In this document: positions 5,229 to 5,285 of the stretch, piece by piece
Position numbering within the stretch: the first letter of the stretch is position 1
How the letters are laid out: every line of letters begins with the position of its first letter
Source of the DNA: Ruminococcaceae bacterium UBA7075
Lineage (GTDB): Bacteria > Bacillota > Clostridia > Oscillospirales > Acutalibacteraceae
Assembly: GCA_002493635.1 (NCBI GenBank)
Contig: DKZL01000065.1
Coordinates: 1-5,285, forward strand
Length of the DNA stretch: 5,285 nucleotides
Direction of reading: 5' to 3'
The notes under the pieces: generated by a model
The model's input: the letters and a program-made list of their open reading frames with translations, nothing else
Database searches by the model: none
What the model was told of the DNA's origin: nothing
Program-made: the position numbers and the translations under genes

Positions 5229-5271
5229 AAAAACGCCATTTGAGTCTGAGCTTCAAACGGCGTTATTTTTT
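5229..5271. terminator. Terminator-like hairpin directly upstream of the FAD/Rieske gene
   Basis: AACGCCATTTGA (5232-5243) and TCAAACGGCGTT (5253-5264) pair at 11 of 12 positions around a 9-base loop. In minus-strand RNA the odd position becomes U-G, so the 12-bp stem is continuous and is followed by a short T run, then the AGGAGG site. In plus-strand RNA there is an A-C mismatch, but a better run of six Ts (5266-5271) follows. It could end a minus-strand gene that lies just outside the window, act as a leader attenuator for the FAD/Rieske gene, or work in both directions. A TATAAA that could be a minus-strand -10 box lies at 5274-5279; its -35 would fall beyond the window edge. Confidence 0.65.
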
Positions 5272-5285
5272 ACTTTATAGGAAAT

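Overview
The window looks like chromosomal DNA from a low-GC Gram-positive anaerobe of class Clostridia, possibly an Oscillospiraceae/Ruminococcaceae-type gut bacterium. The signs are AT-rich sequence (near 40% GC by eye), strong AGGAGG-type ribosome binding sites, tightly packed minus-strand genes, a DUF4250 protein and a YhfW-like FAD/Rieske protein. The lineage is an inference from gene content and style; no marker here fixes the genus.

Left half (about 40-3200, minus strand): a compact four-gene operon, read right to left. It encodes an RsmF-type 16S rRNA m5C methyltransferase, then RsmA/KsgA (joined by a 4-base ATGA stop/start overlap), then a 114-residue protein with two membrane segments and no recognised function (its ribosome binding site overlaps the rsmA stop), then a family I inorganic pyrophosphatase. 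A hairpin terminator at 54-84 closes the operon. Two consecutive genes modify 16S rRNA near the decoding site; pyrophosphatase removes the pyrophosphate released by nucleotide polymerisation and tRNA charging. The operon therefore looks like housekeeping for translation and growth.

Middle (3200-3720): divergent from the operon, on the plus strand, is a 41-codon gene with a near-perfect ribosome binding site. It encodes an extremely Asn/Gln-rich peptide (30 of 41 residues) and is followed by a strong terminator that can serve both strands. Facing it on the minus strand is a 58-residue DUF4250 protein with its own promoter (TTGCCT-17-TATAAT). The -35 box of that promoter lies in one arm of a 13-bp inverted repeat.

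Between 3629 and 3919 there is no credible gene but much structure: five inverted repeats or palindromes in about 200 bp. The one at 3849-3880 is the likely terminator of the next gene. The rest is unexplained and looks like a mosaic of palindromic intergenic repeat modules.

Right (3920-5215, minus strand): a 431-residue FAD-dependent oxidoreductase with a C-terminal Rieske [2Fe-2S] domain. Its AGGAGG site is immediately preceded by a terminator-like hairpin (5232-5264), which is either the end of an upstream gene outside the window or a leader attenuator. The T-rich flank of this hairpin shares a 15-base sequence with the flank of the ppa terminator, which hints at a repeated terminator-associated element. 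Nothing in the window is clearly a defence, mobile or biosynthetic system. The best candidates for something undescribed are the Asn/Gln-rich microprotein and the palindrome cluster beside it.
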